A DNA stretch of 44,647 bases from Deltaproteobacteria bacterium. Its GTDB lineage: Bacteria > Desulfobacterota > Desulfarculia > Adiutricales > JAFDHD01. The stretch is taken from positions 1-44,647 of the forward strand of contig JAFDLS010000016.1 in assembly GCA_019306365.1 (NCBI GenBank), given 5' to 3'. Positions 36,673-44,647 of the stretch are shown here, in pieces. The position numbers were made by a program, and so were the translations under genes. Each line of letters begins with the position of its first letter. Position 1 is the stretch's first letter. The notes under the pieces are model-generated. The model had not been told where the DNA came from, did not search any database, and worked only from the letters and a program-made list of their open reading frames with translations.

Positions 36673-37362
36673 CTAATCCTCTGATTTTGATTTTTCCGAG
36701 GCGGATGTATCTTCTGAAGTCTCGGCCGCTACTTCTTCAGCTGCACCTTCTTCCGCCAGTTCTTCCTCAACTTCTACTTCTTCTTCGATAACGCCCTTTG
36801 GCGGAGCCACGATGGCAATCGTTATCGCCCCATCGGTAACGGCCTCAACACCAGACGGGCACTCAATATCACTGACATGTATAGACTGTCCATTGTCCAG
36901 GTTAGACACGTCCACAACAATCTCATCCGGGATTTCACTTGGCAGAGCGGAAACAAGCAGCGTTCGTCGAATCTGCTGCAAGAGCCCGCCGCTGTCCAAA
37001 CCAATCGGTTTGCCGACCAGATTTACAGACACTTCGACCTGAATCGGCCTGTTAAGATCAACTTCATAAAAATCAATGTGCAGTACCTCTCTCCGGACAG
37101 GGTCAACCTGATAATCCTTTATCATTATCATGGATTCTTGAGACGAACCGTTGTCTTTAACGAGGAGCCGAATAAGAAACCTGCTGTCTTGGGCGGAGGA
37201 CAAAGCATTTTTAAGCTCGGAAGCTCTGACGGTGAGCGCCTGGGCCTCTCGATTGGGTCCATAAAATATAGCCGGGACAAATCCCTGACTGCGAAGCCGC
37301 CGATTTTGCCCTTTTTTCTGAGGCGTGCGAACCGTCGCGTTGATAGTTAGGTTAGTTTTCAT
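36673..37362 (-). CDS. rplY: 50S ribosomal protein L25/general stress protein Ctc
   Basis: Binds 5S rRNA. At 229 residues it is the long (CTC) form: an N-terminal L25 domain (1-95, 'NRRLRSQGFVPAIFYGPNRE') and a C-terminal TL5/CTC beta domain ('GLLQQIRRTLLVSALPSEIP'). The last 40 residues are strongly acidic ('EEEVEVEEELAEEGAAEEVA'), as in many long L25 proteins. It sits between prs and pth. Confidence 0.95.
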   Translation of the reverse strand: MKTNLTINATVRTPQKKGQNRRLRSQGFVPAIFYGPNREAQALTVRASELKNALSSAQDSRFLIRLLVKDNGSSQESMIMIKDYQVDPVRREVLHIDFYEVDLNRPIQVEVSVNLVGKPIGLDSGGLLQQIRRTLLVSALPSEIPDEIVVDVSNLDNGQSIHVSDIECPSGVEAVTDGAITIAIVAPPKGVIEEEVEVEEELAEEGAAEEVAAETSEDTSASEKSKSED

Positions 37363-37415
37363 TTTTTAAGTTTCCTCCAAAATGACAGACAACTTTTTTT
37401 ACTCTGAATCTGAAA

Positions 37416-38357
37416 TCAAACAAATAATGAACTGACAGAGTCCTCTTGATGGATGCGGCTAATGGCTTCCCCCAGCAAGTTTGCCACGGATGTCGTTTTG
37501 ATCTTTGGGCATTTTTTAGCCTCTTCTGAAAGGGGGATGGTATCTGTCACTACTAAATATTCGATTGAGGAGTTTGCAATTCTTTCAACAGCCGCGCCGG
37601 AAAGAACCGCATGGGTGGCTAAAGCAATAACGGTTTTAGCCCCTTTGCTCAAAACCGTGTCAATGGCCCTGACCATCGTCCCGGCGGTATCGACCATATC
37701 GTCCACCAAAATCGCCACCTTGTCTTCAACGTTACCAACCAGAGTCATGCTCTCAACTTCATTAATTCCGGATCTGCGTTTATCAATAATGGCGATTGAA
37801 CAATCTAAACGCTTGGCATAGGCCCGGGCCCTTTCCACGCCCCCGGCGTCCGGGGAGATTATGACTATGTCATCAAATTGTTGCTCTCGGACGAAATCCA
37901 GGAGCAAGGGCGCGGCGAAAAGATGATCCACAGGTATATCAAAAAAACCTTGGATTTGCCCGGCGTGAAGATCCATTGATAGTACCCGCTTGGTCCCGGC
38001 CACAGTAATAAGATCGGCTATGAGTTTGGCGGTGATGGGCACGCGCGGGGCAACTTTACGGTCCTGGCGAGCATAACCGTAATATGGGATAACGGCGGTG
38101 ATGCGCCGGGCCGAGGCGCGCTTCAAGGCGTCGATGAGGATAAGCAGTTCCATAATATTTTCATTTACCGGCAGACAGGTGGACTGAATTACAAAAACAT
38201 CCCGGCCGCGAACGTTTTCACCTAATTCAACCAGAATCTCTCCATCAGAAAAACGACGCACGTGCGCCAAGCCCAGCGGCAGTGACAAATAATCACAGAT
38301 TGATTTCGCTAAGGCCGGATTAGAACGGCCAGTAACAATAATTAGTTCATTATTCAT
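37416..38357 (-). CDS. prs: Ribose-phosphate pyrophosphokinase
   Basis: Makes PRPP from ribose 5-phosphate and ATP for nucleotide, His and Trp synthesis. It is 313 residues. Visible motifs are '[20 protein letters not shown]', the ATP/Mg region '[20 protein letters not shown]', '[18 protein letters not shown]' and the PRPP loop '[11 protein letters not shown]'. It is co-oriented with tRNA-Gln, which lies 34 bases upstream, so the two probably share a transcript. Confidence 0.97.
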   Translation of the reverse strand: MNNELIIVTGRSNPALAKSICDYLSLPLGLAHVRRFSDGEILVELGENVRGRDVFVIQSTCLPVNENIMELLILIDALKRASARRITAVIPYYGYARQDRKVAPRVPITAKLIADLITVAGTKRVLSMDLHAGQIQGFFDIPVDHLFAAPLLLDFVREQQFDDIVIISPDAGGVERARAYAKRLDCSIAIIDKRRSGINEVESMTLVGNVEDKVAILVDDMVDTAGTMVRAIDTVLSKGAKTVIALATHAVLSGAAVERIANSSIEYLVVTDTIPLSEEAKKCPKIKTTSVANLLGEAISRIHQEDSVSSLFV

Positions 38358-38391
38358 GGATAATTCAGATCAATCGCAGTTTTTTATTTTT

Positions 38392-38466
38392 TGGCTGGGG
38401 TGGGAGGATTCGAACCTCCGAATGCAGGCTCCAAAAACCTGTGTCTTACCACTTGACGACACCCCA
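38392..38466 (-). tRNA. tRNA-Gln (anticodon TTG)
   Basis: 75 bases including encoded CCA. Acceptor TGGGGTG/CACCCCA, D arm 'TCAAGTGGTAAGA', anticodon loop TTTTGGA (anticodon TTG) in stem CAGGT/GCCTG, T arm GGAGG-TTCGAAT-CCTCC, and discriminator G. It is placed between ispE and prs, as in many Desulfobacterota. Confidence 0.96.
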
Positions 38467-38479
38467 GTAAAAAGCTTCA

Positions 38480-38508
38480 ATTATTTTAGAGATGCAAGTT
38501 AATCTCAA
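38480..38508 (-). promoter_or_regulatory. Promoter of tRNA-Gln (and prs)
   Basis: Minus strand: -35 TTGAGA (38508-38503), 17-base spacer, -10 AATAAT (38485-38480); both 5/6 to consensus. The start point would fall about seven bases before the mature tRNA 5' end. Confidence 0.6.
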
Positions 38509-38605
38509 GGTTGAAACTCGCTAATGGTAATTTGTACAATCATTAAAGCGAGGCAGGTTTCACGGTTTAGAAAACTGCCTCTCACGATTTTTAAAACTGG
38601 GGCGA

Positions 38606-39496
38606 TTACAGATTTCGGGTCATTATGGCGACCCACTTTCCTCTTTCCAGTCCATTTAATCTGATTCGGGCTTGTTTAGCTTCATCCCTTCGGAGAAAAA
38701 CCCCAAAGACAGTCGGTCCGCTACCGGTCATCAGGGCTTCAACCGCCCCCTCAGCCAGTAAATGATCCTTCATGGCCTTCACTTCCGGATATCGAGGAAT
38801 TACAACCGATTCCAAATCATTATGCAGGACACGGCTAATTGTGAAAGAACCCTCATTCACCTGTGAATATATAAGCCCTTTGTGTCTAGATGTCAACTTT
38901 AAATTACAATTTTCATATACCCATCTGGTAGATAACGGCCAGCCAGGATTCAACAGCACAAAATAAAAGGTTTCCGACATGACCGGACCGGGTGACAATT
39001 CTTCCCCAATACCGCTGGCTGCAGCCGTGGTTTCGGGACATATAAAAAAAGGCACGTCAGCGCCCAGGCTCAAGCCCAGGTCCAAAAGCCGGTCCTGCGT
39101 TAACGGTGACCCGTAAAGTTCATTAAGGCCCTTCAAGGCGGCTGCCGCGTCCGAACTGCCTCCACCCAGCCCCGCCGCGACAGGAATATGCTTTTCCAAA
39201 ATTATTTCCACGGCGGGTTCGATCCCCGCGGCCTCGAAAAAAACCCTGGCGGCCCTGACGACCAGATTTTCCTCACCAGCCGGTAGGTCGGCCCCCTGTA
39301 TGTCAAGATGAATCCCTCGCCCCTTTAACGCCAGAACGAGTCTGTCAGCCAGATCCAGCTTCACCATAAGGGTTTCGAGCAGATGGTAACCGTCAGACCG
39401 GCGTCCGACAATGGAAAGGTGCAGGTTCAACTTGGCCGGCGCGAGAAGTTTAAGGGCTGTTGGAGGCATATTTTCGATTATGACCTGAACTCCCAC
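38606..39496 (-). CDS. ispE: 4-diphosphocytidyl-2-C-methyl-D-erythritol kinase
   Basis: GHMP kinase of the MEP isoprenoid pathway, 296 residues. 'APAKLNLHLSIVGRRSDGYH' is the N-terminal signature, 'PVAAGLGGGSSDAAAAL' the ATP loop, and 'MTGSGPTVFGVF' the third GHMP motif. The listed start is GTG 39496; ATG 39469 (Met-10) would give the more typical N-terminus, and neither has a strong ribosome site. It lies upstream of tRNA-Gln-prs, the conserved order. Confidence 0.95.
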   Translation of the reverse strand: MGVQVIIENMPPTALKLLAPAKLNLHLSIVGRRSDGYHLLETLMVKLDLADRLVLALKGRGIHLDIQGADLPAGEENLVVRAARVFFEAAGIEPAVEIILEKHIPVAAGLGGGSSDAAAALKGLNELYGSPLTQDRLLDLGLSLGADVPFFICPETTAAASGIGEELSPGPVMSETFYFVLLNPGWPLSTRWVYENCNLKLTSRHKGLIYSQVNEGSFTISRVLHNDLESVVIPRYPEVKAMKDHLLAEGAVEALMTGSGPTVFGVFLRRDEAKQARIRLNGLERGKWVAIMTRNL

Positions 39497-39529
39497 CCGC
39501 CCGAGAGACAGGTGAAACCCCTTTAGAAG

Positions 39530-40993
39530 TTAGCCGACCTTCAGAGTGTAAAAAAGAGTGTTAGCCCCTCGCTTGACCAGAAAAAGAACGATATCGTCCT
39601 TTTTAATCCTATTTACGGTGTTGCTGTAAGCTCTCAAGCTGTCTATGGGCTGGCGATTAATCTCCAGGATAAGATCGCCCGGCCTGAGCCCGACTTCAGC
39701 TGCCGGGCTGCCTTCGGCGATCCGGCTTATAATCACGCCAGTTTTTTGGTCTACCCCAAACCGCTCAGCGAGTTCGGGTGTGAGCTCCTGCACGGCCAGC
39801 CCGAGCACTTCTTCCCTGACCGGCTCCCTGCTGGCGATTCTTCCTTCCTTAAGCTCGCCGAGCTTCACCTTGATCGTCTCACTCTTGCCTTCACGAATGA
39901 CCTTGACCTCAACCTCGGTCCCCACACGCGTCGAGGCGACCAGAGCGGGCAGGTCCGACCATTCCTTGATTTTTTTCCCATTGAAAGCGATGATAACATC
40001 GCCTCGCTTGATCCCGGCCTTGCTGGCCGGACCATCTGGATCAACATCAGCTATCAGAGAACCTGATTGATCCTTAAGTTTGAAGGATTCGGCCAGTTCC
40101 GGGGTGATTGGCTGGATAACAACTCCCAGCCAGCCTCGGACAACCTTTCCTTTTTCCCTGAGCTGACTTACTATATCCCGTGCCAGGTTCGTGGGGATGG
40201 CGAAGCCTATGCCCTGACCGGCGGCGCTGATGGCGGTATTGATACCAATTACTTCACCGTCCAGATTCAAAAGAGGCCCCCCGGAATTACCCGGGTTGAT
40301 GGAGGCGTCGGTCTGAAGAAAATCATCATAAGGACCGGCTCCGATAACACGGCTCTTAGCGCTGATAATTCCGGCTGTGACGGTATGATCAAGCCCAAAT
40401 GGATTTCCAATGGCCACTACCCAGTCGCCAACATTGAGACGGTCCGAATCCCCCAATTTAACGGAAGGCAGAGAATTCTCGGTATTGATTTTTATTAAAG
40501 CGATGTCGGTTTTGGGATCCCGGCCAACAATTTTGGCCTTATATTCCTTTCCGCTGGATACCAGCACCAGGATCTCCTGGGCATTCTCAACAACGTGGTT
40601 ATTGGTAATGATGTATCCTGAAGGATCGATAATAAAACCAGAACCCAGTGACCGTTGTTTTCTTTCCTGGGGCGGAGCCTGCCTCCCGAAAAATCTGTCA
40701 AAGAAATCGAAAGGTTCTCCAAATTCCTCAGGTTTTCCCGGCTGACGCGGCGACCGGAAAATAAAGCCCCGGTCTTTGACGACTCTGACGGCGGATATAT
40801 TCACCACGGCGGGCGAAACTTTTTTCGCCAATTCCGAAAAAGAAGCGGGAATCATCCGGGTAGATTCGGAAGCCTGCGCATACTGGAATTGAGAGCATAA
40901 TAGAAAAGCAGACGCTAACAGGATGACCAGCGCCAGGAATTGTATCCCGGTATGTTTATAAAGGAATAAGCCTGACAGCTTCTTAATCCTCAT
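39530..40993 (-). CDS. Periplasmic serine protease Do/HtrA (DegP/DegQ type)
   Basis: Envelope quality-control protease and chaperone, 487 residues. An N-terminal signal/anchor (about 15-38) is followed by the trypsin-like domain with His in 'YIITNNHVVENA', Asp in 'DPKTDIALIKI' and Ser in 'INPGNSGGPLLN'. Two PDZ domains follow ('GWLGVVIQPITPELAESF' onward and 'VLGLAVQELTPELAERF' onward). The layout is that of DegP/DegQ/MucD. AGGAG precedes ATG 40993. It is 27 bases after the DUF1844 gene. Confidence 0.95.
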   Translation of the reverse strand: MRIKKLSGLFLYKHTGIQFLALVILLASAFLLCSQFQYAQASESTRMIPASFSELAKKVSPAVVNISAVRVVKDRGFIFRSPRQPGKPEEFGEPFDFFDRFFGRQAPPQERKQRSLGSGFIIDPSGYIITNNHVVENAQEILVLVSSGKEYKAKIVGRDPKTDIALIKINTENSLPSVKLGDSDRLNVGDWVVAIGNPFGLDHTVTAGIISAKSRVIGAGPYDDFLQTDASINPGNSGGPLLNLDGEVIGINTAISAAGQGIGFAIPTNLARDIVSQLREKGKVVRGWLGVVIQPITPELAESFKLKDQSGSLIADVDPDGPASKAGIKRGDVIIAFNGKKIKEWSDLPALVASTRVGTEVEVKVIREGKSETIKVKLGELKEGRIASREPVREEVLGLAVQELTPELAERFGVDQKTGVIISRIAEGSPAAEVGLRPGDLILEINRQPIDSLRAYSNTVNRIKKDDIVLFLVKRGANTLFYTLKVG

Positions 40994-41020
40994 TTTTTTC
41001 TCCTTTTTTCGTGAGACCGC

Positions 41021-41260
41021 TTAATGCTTGCTTGCGGCTACATATTTCATTCTTAATTCATAAAGAAGATTTTCAAGTAACTTTGACTCATCTTCCTCAA
41101 GGTTGCCCTTGGTTTTCTCTTTAAGCATCCCGATGATATCAATAGTCTGTTTCGCCAGACCCAAATTCATTACGGTCTGGTTGGTGTTGGGATCGGGTAT
41201 CTCCCCCAGGTGCAGCAAGGCGGACGTGCTCAAAGAAAAAATGAAAGTGGATAAAGTCAC
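41021..41260 (-). CDS. DUF1844 protein, 3' part of a frameshifted gene
   Basis: The 79-codon frame carries the DUF1844 core ('TLSTFIFSLSTSALLHLGEI', 'NLGLAKQTIDIIGMLKEKT', 'LLENLLYELRMKYV'). The family has no assigned function and often sits near htrA or tRNA-modification genes. GTG 41260 lacks a ribosome site. The proper N-terminus is encoded just upstream in another frame (next entry), so one base is missing from, or two are added to, the purine-rich tract near 41270-41310. Confidence 0.75.
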   Translation of the reverse strand: MTLSTFIFSLSTSALLHLGEIPDPNTNQTVMNLGLAKQTIDIIGMLKEKTKGNLEEDESKLLENLLYELRMKYVAASKH

Positions 41261-41379
41261 CTCTGGCAGAGGACCAGCCTCTTCCCTCTCTTCCCTTCAG
41301 GCGGCTTAACGGCCTCGCCTTCAGCAGGAAAAAGCCTCCGGTCTTTAATCACAAACCCTTTCTCTTCTTCGTCTGACAT
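41257..41379 (-). pseudogene. N-terminal part of the DUF1844 gene, out of frame
   Basis: From ATG 41379, with GAGGAG eight bases upstream, the frame reads an acidic start 'MSDEEEKGFVIKDRRLF', typical of DUF1844 proteins. It runs into 'PPEGKRGKRLVLCQR' and stops at 41257. The core domain continues in the -1 frame. Joining the frames within GAAGGGAAGAGAGGGAAGAG would restore a protein of about 119 residues. Confidence 0.6.
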
Positions 41380-41699
41380 AAGCTGACTCCTCACATGAAA
41401 CGGCCCCGGGTGCAACCCCCGGCCGGGTTGTGGACGCGTGAAAAACAGGCCCTTTGCCTTCCCTGAATAAAGGATATCAAAGCACCTGCACCCGCCGACT
41501 CATCTCACGCAATTCCCTAATAAGAAAAGCATGATTTCTGTTTGAAGTCTATCATACAACGAACACGCTATCAAGATGCTTACCTGGAGGTTTTGCTTAA
41601 TAAAAGAGTCGGTATTACGCTTTTTGCAATCGGGCAAGCGGACGATTTGGCGAATTGTTCCTCCCTGAAAGATCAACGAGGGGCAAATAAGAAAGAATA
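41380..41699. other. Intergenic region between glycosyltransferase and DUF1844 genes
   Basis: 320 bases without a gene I can support. A GC-rich imperfect hairpin (CGGCC..GGG / CCC..GGCCG) lies at about 41400-41425, just upstream of the DUF1844 ribosome site. It could be the end of the glycosyltransferase transcript or part of the DUF1844 leader. Confidence 0.4.
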
Positions 41700-42806
41700 T
41701 CAGCGGCCAAGCAGGTCCCGGTAGACTTGTTCCGTTTTATTAATCGTTACTTCGAGTGTCCCGGTGCTAAGGACCTTTTCCCGGGCCGCTCGCGACATGG
41801 CTCTCGCTTTTTCAGGGCTCCGGTAAATGGCCAAAATCGCCTCCTTAAGAGCCTCGGGATCTCTTGGCGGCACGAGAAATCCGGTGCGATTATGTTCGAC
41901 CGCCTCGGTGAGCCCGCCAGCAGCCGCCGCGACAACGGGGATCCCAACCAGCATGGCTTGAAGTATAACCTGCGGGAGACCTTCGCCAACGGCGGGCAGG
42001 ATGAACTGGTTCATAACCGCCAGCAGTTGCGGCGTATCCTCTCGAAACCCGGTAAAAATCACCTTGTCCATGACATTAAGCCGCCGGGCGTGCCCCTCCA
42101 CATACCCTGTGGATGGACCGTCCCCCACCACCAGCACTTTGACGTTCGGGATCTCGTCTCCCAAAAGCTTCACCGCCTCAAACAGAAACTCATGGCCCTT
42201 GTTGCCGCGAATAATGGCAATGATTCCAAGAATATAATCATCTTTCGACAGATTGAATTCGCCGCGTACCGGCCCCGGGTCTATCCCGGGCTGGAATCGG
42301 TTGGCGTCCACCCCGCTGGGAATGGAAATGATTTTGTCTGGATTGTATCCGTTCACCCGCACCATATTGTCTTTTATGGCCTGACCGCTGGTTATGACCC
42401 GGTCAGCCAGCCGCATGTAGAGCAGTTTTGAAAAAAATGAACCCCTGATCTCAGCCCCGATATGGCGGCTCCGAATCACCGGTATCCCTACGATGCGGGC
42501 CGCGAGCGAAGCCGTCCAGCTGTCAATGGAGCTGTGCGTTTGAACCAGGTTCACCCGATTCTTTTTCAAGTAGCGGGCCAGGGGAATGATGGTCGTTACA
42601 TCCAGAGGGGCTAAGAAGGGAAACGTGACCACGGGAACGCCTTTTAAAGAAGCGGCTTTCAGGATAGGGCTGTCTTGCTTGCAGGCCAGGGTGACATGAT
42701 GCCCTTTCTTCAAAAAGCCCTCGCAGTCAGACAGAATGCGGATTTCCTGTCCGCCCCAACCGCGTGACCATTCCGTATGCAGCAGAAGATTAAAAATCCA
42801 CGCCAC
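41700..42806 (-). CDS. Family 4 (GT-B) glycosyltransferase
   Basis: Protein of 368 residues. The N-terminal 'HTEWSRGWGGQEIRILSD' is an acceptor-binding loop. The C-terminal GT4 domain has 'ILGIIAIIRGNKGHEFLFEA', 'VLVVGDGPSTGYVEGHARRL', 'VIFTGFREDT' and the E-x7-E type 'PAVGEGLPQVILQAMLVGIP'. It probably builds LPS or another surface polysaccharide; the sugar is not predictable. The GTG start lies only 17 bases beyond the T-run of a strong terminator, with a weak ribosome site, so expression depends on read-through or an undetected promoter. Confidence 0.88.
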   Translation of the reverse strand: MAWIFNLLLHTEWSRGWGGQEIRILSDCEGFLKKGHHVTLACKQDSPILKAASLKGVPVVTFPFLAPLDVTTIIPLARYLKKNRVNLVQTHSSIDSWTASLAARIVGIPVIRSRHIGAEIRGSFFSKLLYMRLADRVITSGQAIKDNMVRVNGYNPDKIISIPSGVDANRFQPGIDPGPVRGEFNLSKDDYILGIIAIIRGNKGHEFLFEAVKLLGDEIPNVKVLVVGDGPSTGYVEGHARRLNVMDKVIFTGFREDTPQLLAVMNQFILPAVGEGLPQVILQAMLVGIPVVAAAAGGLTEAVEHNRTGFLVPPRDPEALKEAILAIYRSPEKARAMSRAAREKVLSTGTLEVTINKTEQVYRDLLGR

Positions 42807-42823
42807 TCGCCCAATCCGCCCAT

Positions 42824-42850
42824 AAAAAAAAGCCCCGGAAACCCGGGGCT
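42824..42850 (-). terminator. Rho-independent terminator after the outer-membrane protein gene
   Basis: Perfect 8-bp stem AGCCCCGG/CCGGGGCT with loop GTTT, followed on the minus strand by eight T. It starts 25 bases after the stop codon. This is the clearest intrinsic terminator in the window. Confidence 0.9.
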
Positions 42851-42875
42851 TTGGTTCAGGTTAAGGTTAGAGGAA

Positions 42876-44231
42876 TTAGAACTCCAGTTTGATCTCACCA
42901 CTCAGGTGAAGGTGGTTATCCGCTGTTCCGCCGTTCAGGTCTTCCCAACCATCCAGAGGCATGAAATAACCGAAGTAAACTCCCACGGTTAAGCCCTTGG
43001 TGAGGTTGTAAGCAACGGCGAAGTCAACTTCATGACCCAGCGCGTCGTCTGTATTGCCGTCCGTAAAGTCAGCCATGATGTAACCGTAAGCCCCGTGAAT
43101 AATCAGCTTCTCGGTCAGGTTGTAATCGGCAAAGAAGTAAATGAAGTCAATACCGGTGGCGTCATCTACTCCGTTAAGGTTCCTGTCACCAGACGTGCTC
43201 CAACCTGTCGAAGTAGGAGTGGCGAACATTATGCCGTCGTAAATACCAAAGGCGGCGTAAAGAGGATTAAACCACCATCCGGTGCTGCTGTGAGTCGTGA
43301 TGTCATTGCTGTCATCCTGGCCATCCATGTGGGTGTACATGAAACCGGCCAGCAGGGGACCCGCTTTGTACTCAGCGGTGAAGTACCAATCCCAGGCGTC
43401 AATATCCTGATCAGCCACACCGGCAGTATACCATTCCCGGGTGCCAAGCCACTTGGAAACGTAACCGCCGATGGTCAGGGGGCCAAAATTCTGAAAACCG
43501 CCAACATTAATCTTGTACTCATTGTCCTTAAAAGGCGCACCTATGTTCTCATACCATTTCTTAATGTACCAACCCAGGTTTAACCAGACCTCACCGCTCT
43601 TCCAGTTGTAATGGAACTTGGCCCAGTGGAGATCATAGTCTTCATCTTGAGTCCCATTGGTAGCATCAAACTCCATGATCTTCTGGAAGAAGTACTTGGC
43701 GGTGAATTTTCCCCAGGTGTTCTGCCAGTAGAAACGGTCGTTGTAGCCCCTGTCTTCATGGTAGCGCTGCGCGTTGACTTTGGACTTCTGCATGCCGCCA
43801 ATTGAACCGGGCACGTCCACGCTTCGTCCGAAGTGGAAGTAACCGATGGGCTGTGCGTAATAAGTGATCAGGGCGCGGGTCCAACGAGCGTCGTTACGGA
43901 AAACACTGTCCTGCCCCGCGTTGTGATCGGTGTCCGTTGTATACAGCGCGCCATAGGGCCAGCCGGAGTTTCCCCACCTCTTTTGAAGACCTTCAAAGGT
44001 GGCTACAAAATTCGCGGCTCCGCCGGGCGAAATGCTGAAGTTTAGGACATAATACATGTCCAGGAAATGGGCAGAATTGGTTAGATCCTCATCCCCGGCT
44101 CCAGGGTTTGAAAGATAAAAAGCACGGCTTTTGGCAAGACCACTTACGTTAAAAGTGGTTTTGGCCGCGGCAGGCAATGTAAAAGCGACCACCAGCAAGA
44201 CGGCCAACGTGAAAAACAAAAATTTCTTCAT
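42876..44231 (-). CDS. Outer-membrane beta-barrel (porin-like) protein
   Basis: Protein of 451 residues with a signal peptide (1-23, 'FFTLAVLLVVAFTLPAAA'). Alternating aromatic/polar strands and Gly/Asp/Asn-rich turns follow ('YYVLNFSISPGGAANFVATF', 'FHYNWKSGEVWLNLGWYIKK', 'DFAVAYNLTKGLTVGVYFGY'). It ends in Phe ('GEIKLEF'), the usual recognition signal for BAM insertion. The ribosome site GGAGGAA precedes ATG 44231. It has its own terminator and is probably an abundant porin; substrate unknown. Confidence 0.87.
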   Translation of the reverse strand: MKKFLFFTLAVLLVVAFTLPAAAKTTFNVSGLAKSRAFYLSNPGAGDEDLTNSAHFLDMYYVLNFSISPGGAANFVATFEGLQKRWGNSGWPYGALYTTDTDHNAGQDSVFRNDARWTRALITYYAQPIGYFHFGRSVDVPGSIGGMQKSKVNAQRYHEDRGYNDRFYWQNTWGKFTAKYFFQKIMEFDATNGTQDEDYDLHWAKFHYNWKSGEVWLNLGWYIKKWYENIGAPFKDNEYKINVGGFQNFGPLTIGGYVSKWLGTREWYTAGVADQDIDAWDWYFTAEYKAGPLLAGFMYTHMDGQDDSNDITTHSSTGWWFNPLYAAFGIYDGIMFATPTSTGWSTSGDRNLNGVDDATGIDFIYFFADYNLTEKLIIHGAYGYIMADFTDGNTDDALGHEVDFAVAYNLTKGLTVGVYFGYFMPLDGWEDLNGGTADNHLHLSGEIKLEF

Positions 44232-44469
44232 AAAATCAATTCCTCCAAAAATGCTGATTAATTAACCTAAAAAAAACCCAAAAAAATACATACCTTTCCT
44301 CATTTCTCAAGTTAACCCTTATGACCCTACCACCCCCTTTCTTTCCCATATATTCGGAAACACCGAACCTATATTTTGCCGACTGAAAAAAGAGTAACAT
44401 GATTATTGTAGGAAAGTCAACGAAAAATTTCTGTCCCTTTCTTTAATGATGTCAAAAACTCTCCAACCC
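44232..44469. other. Upstream region of the porin-like gene
   Basis: AT-rich leader with poly-purine and poly-T stretches. A possible weak promoter (TTGAGA, 16 bases, TATTTT on the minus strand, about 44284-44311) is visible. No coding frame is supported. Confidence 0.35.
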
Positions 44470-44646
44470 TTAAAAAAACCCGCGATCCCCAAAAAAACCT
44501 GCGGGCATGGCTCTCAAAAGCGCGGCGGCGGCATCACACTCAAATCTAGAGCGATTCCCATAAATATTTTCCTTTTGCCCCGGAGGTTTGACATAATGTT
44601 CAACAAAACCGAAAATGGCGATTGAGACGGGAACCCCTCGGATGTT
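44470..44646 (-). CDS. Possible C-terminal fragment of a gene running off the right edge
   Basis: The minus strand has 58 open codons from the window edge to TAA at 44470 ('GVPVSIAIFGFVEHYVKPPG' ... 'AALLRAMPAGFFGDRGFF'). The composition is plausible, but the last residues come from a hairpin plus T-runs that look like a terminator. It may be non-coding. I do not recognise it. Confidence 0.25.
   Translation of the reverse strand, partial: NIRGVPVSIAIFGFVEHYVKPPGQKENIYGNRSRFECDAAAALLRAMPAGFFGDRGFF
44472..44506 (-). terminator. Possible terminator of a gene beyond the right edge
   Basis: On the minus strand, GC stem CCCGC/GCGGG with a 17-base loop containing seven T, followed by another run of seven T. 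The stem is short, so strength is doubtful. It overlaps the end of the possible fragment at 44470-44646. Confidence 0.35.
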
Positions 44647-44647
44647 T

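Noticed and set aside
41542..41724. 60-codon plus-strand frame in the DUF1844-glycosyltransferase gap
   Set aside because: TTG start without ribosome site, overlaps the end of the glycosyltransferase gene, no recognisable family.

Overview
The window reads as the chromosome of a Gram-negative, LPS-bearing bacterium. It most resembles a sulfate-reducer-type Desulfobacterota (former Deltaproteobacteria). The evidence is gene order and content: kdsA-kdsC-lptC-lptA-lptB-rpoN-hpf-ptsN-rapZ followed by mannose-family PTS proteins; ispE-tRNA-Gln-prs-rplY-pth; a CarD-family regulator; and rho-rpmE-DUF1385-prfA-prmC-murA. This assignment is inferred from synteny and protein style. No rRNA gene is present to confirm it.

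Layout. 1-1435: right end of an integrated element (excisionase-like HTH gene and tyrosine integrase) abutting the 3' end of a tRNA-Leu(GAG) gene. 1448-3868: secG, tpiA, pgk, read leftward from a good sigma-70-type promoter. 4075-9089: rimI, EIIB, EIIA, rapZ, ptsN, hpf and rpoN. 9113-14418: lptB, lptA, lptC, kdsC, kdsA and pyrG, with a near-consensus promoter in front of lptC. 14702-20387 (rightward): an accessory envelope operon encoding a membrane-anchored Ig-like protein, a PTPS_related membrane protein joined to a TPR tail, a B12-binding radical SAM protein and a DPM1-like glycosyltransferase. The second and third genes each break into two overlapping frames. 20394-21425: ThiF/MoeB-type E1 enzyme. 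22133-23815: Na/Pi cotransporter with PhoU tail. 23962-30272: murA, prmC, prfA, DUF1385, rpmE and rho. 31390-32999: rluD and carD. 34024-39496: K+-dependent membrane pyrophosphatase, pth, rplY, prs, tRNA-Gln and ispE. 39530-41379: HtrA/Deg protease and a DUF1844 gene with a frameshift. 41700-44231: glycosyltransferase and an outer-membrane barrel protein.

Most genes are core functions: glycolysis, LPS transport and Kdo synthesis, peptidoglycan, translation, nitrogen-type PTS control next to sigma-54, and periplasmic quality control. The accessory signals lie in the gaps. A MITE-like element family with 15-16 bp terminal inverted repeats occurs in three copies. Two copies still carry perfect 5-bp target-site duplications, and these two sit in inverted orientation on either side of rho. 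Between rho and the upstream copy is an unrecognised reading frame of about 100 codons, interrupted by TGA and TAG two codons apart, immediately downstream of an almost perfect promoter. Three genes (PTPS/TPR, radical SAM, DUF1844) show frame breaks in otherwise clean sequence, so either local gene decay or assembly errors need to be separated.

I found no CRISPR array, rRNA or complete insertion sequence. The best candidate for an under-described system is the 14.7-20.4 kb envelope operon. The best candidate for new mobile DNA is the MITE family.
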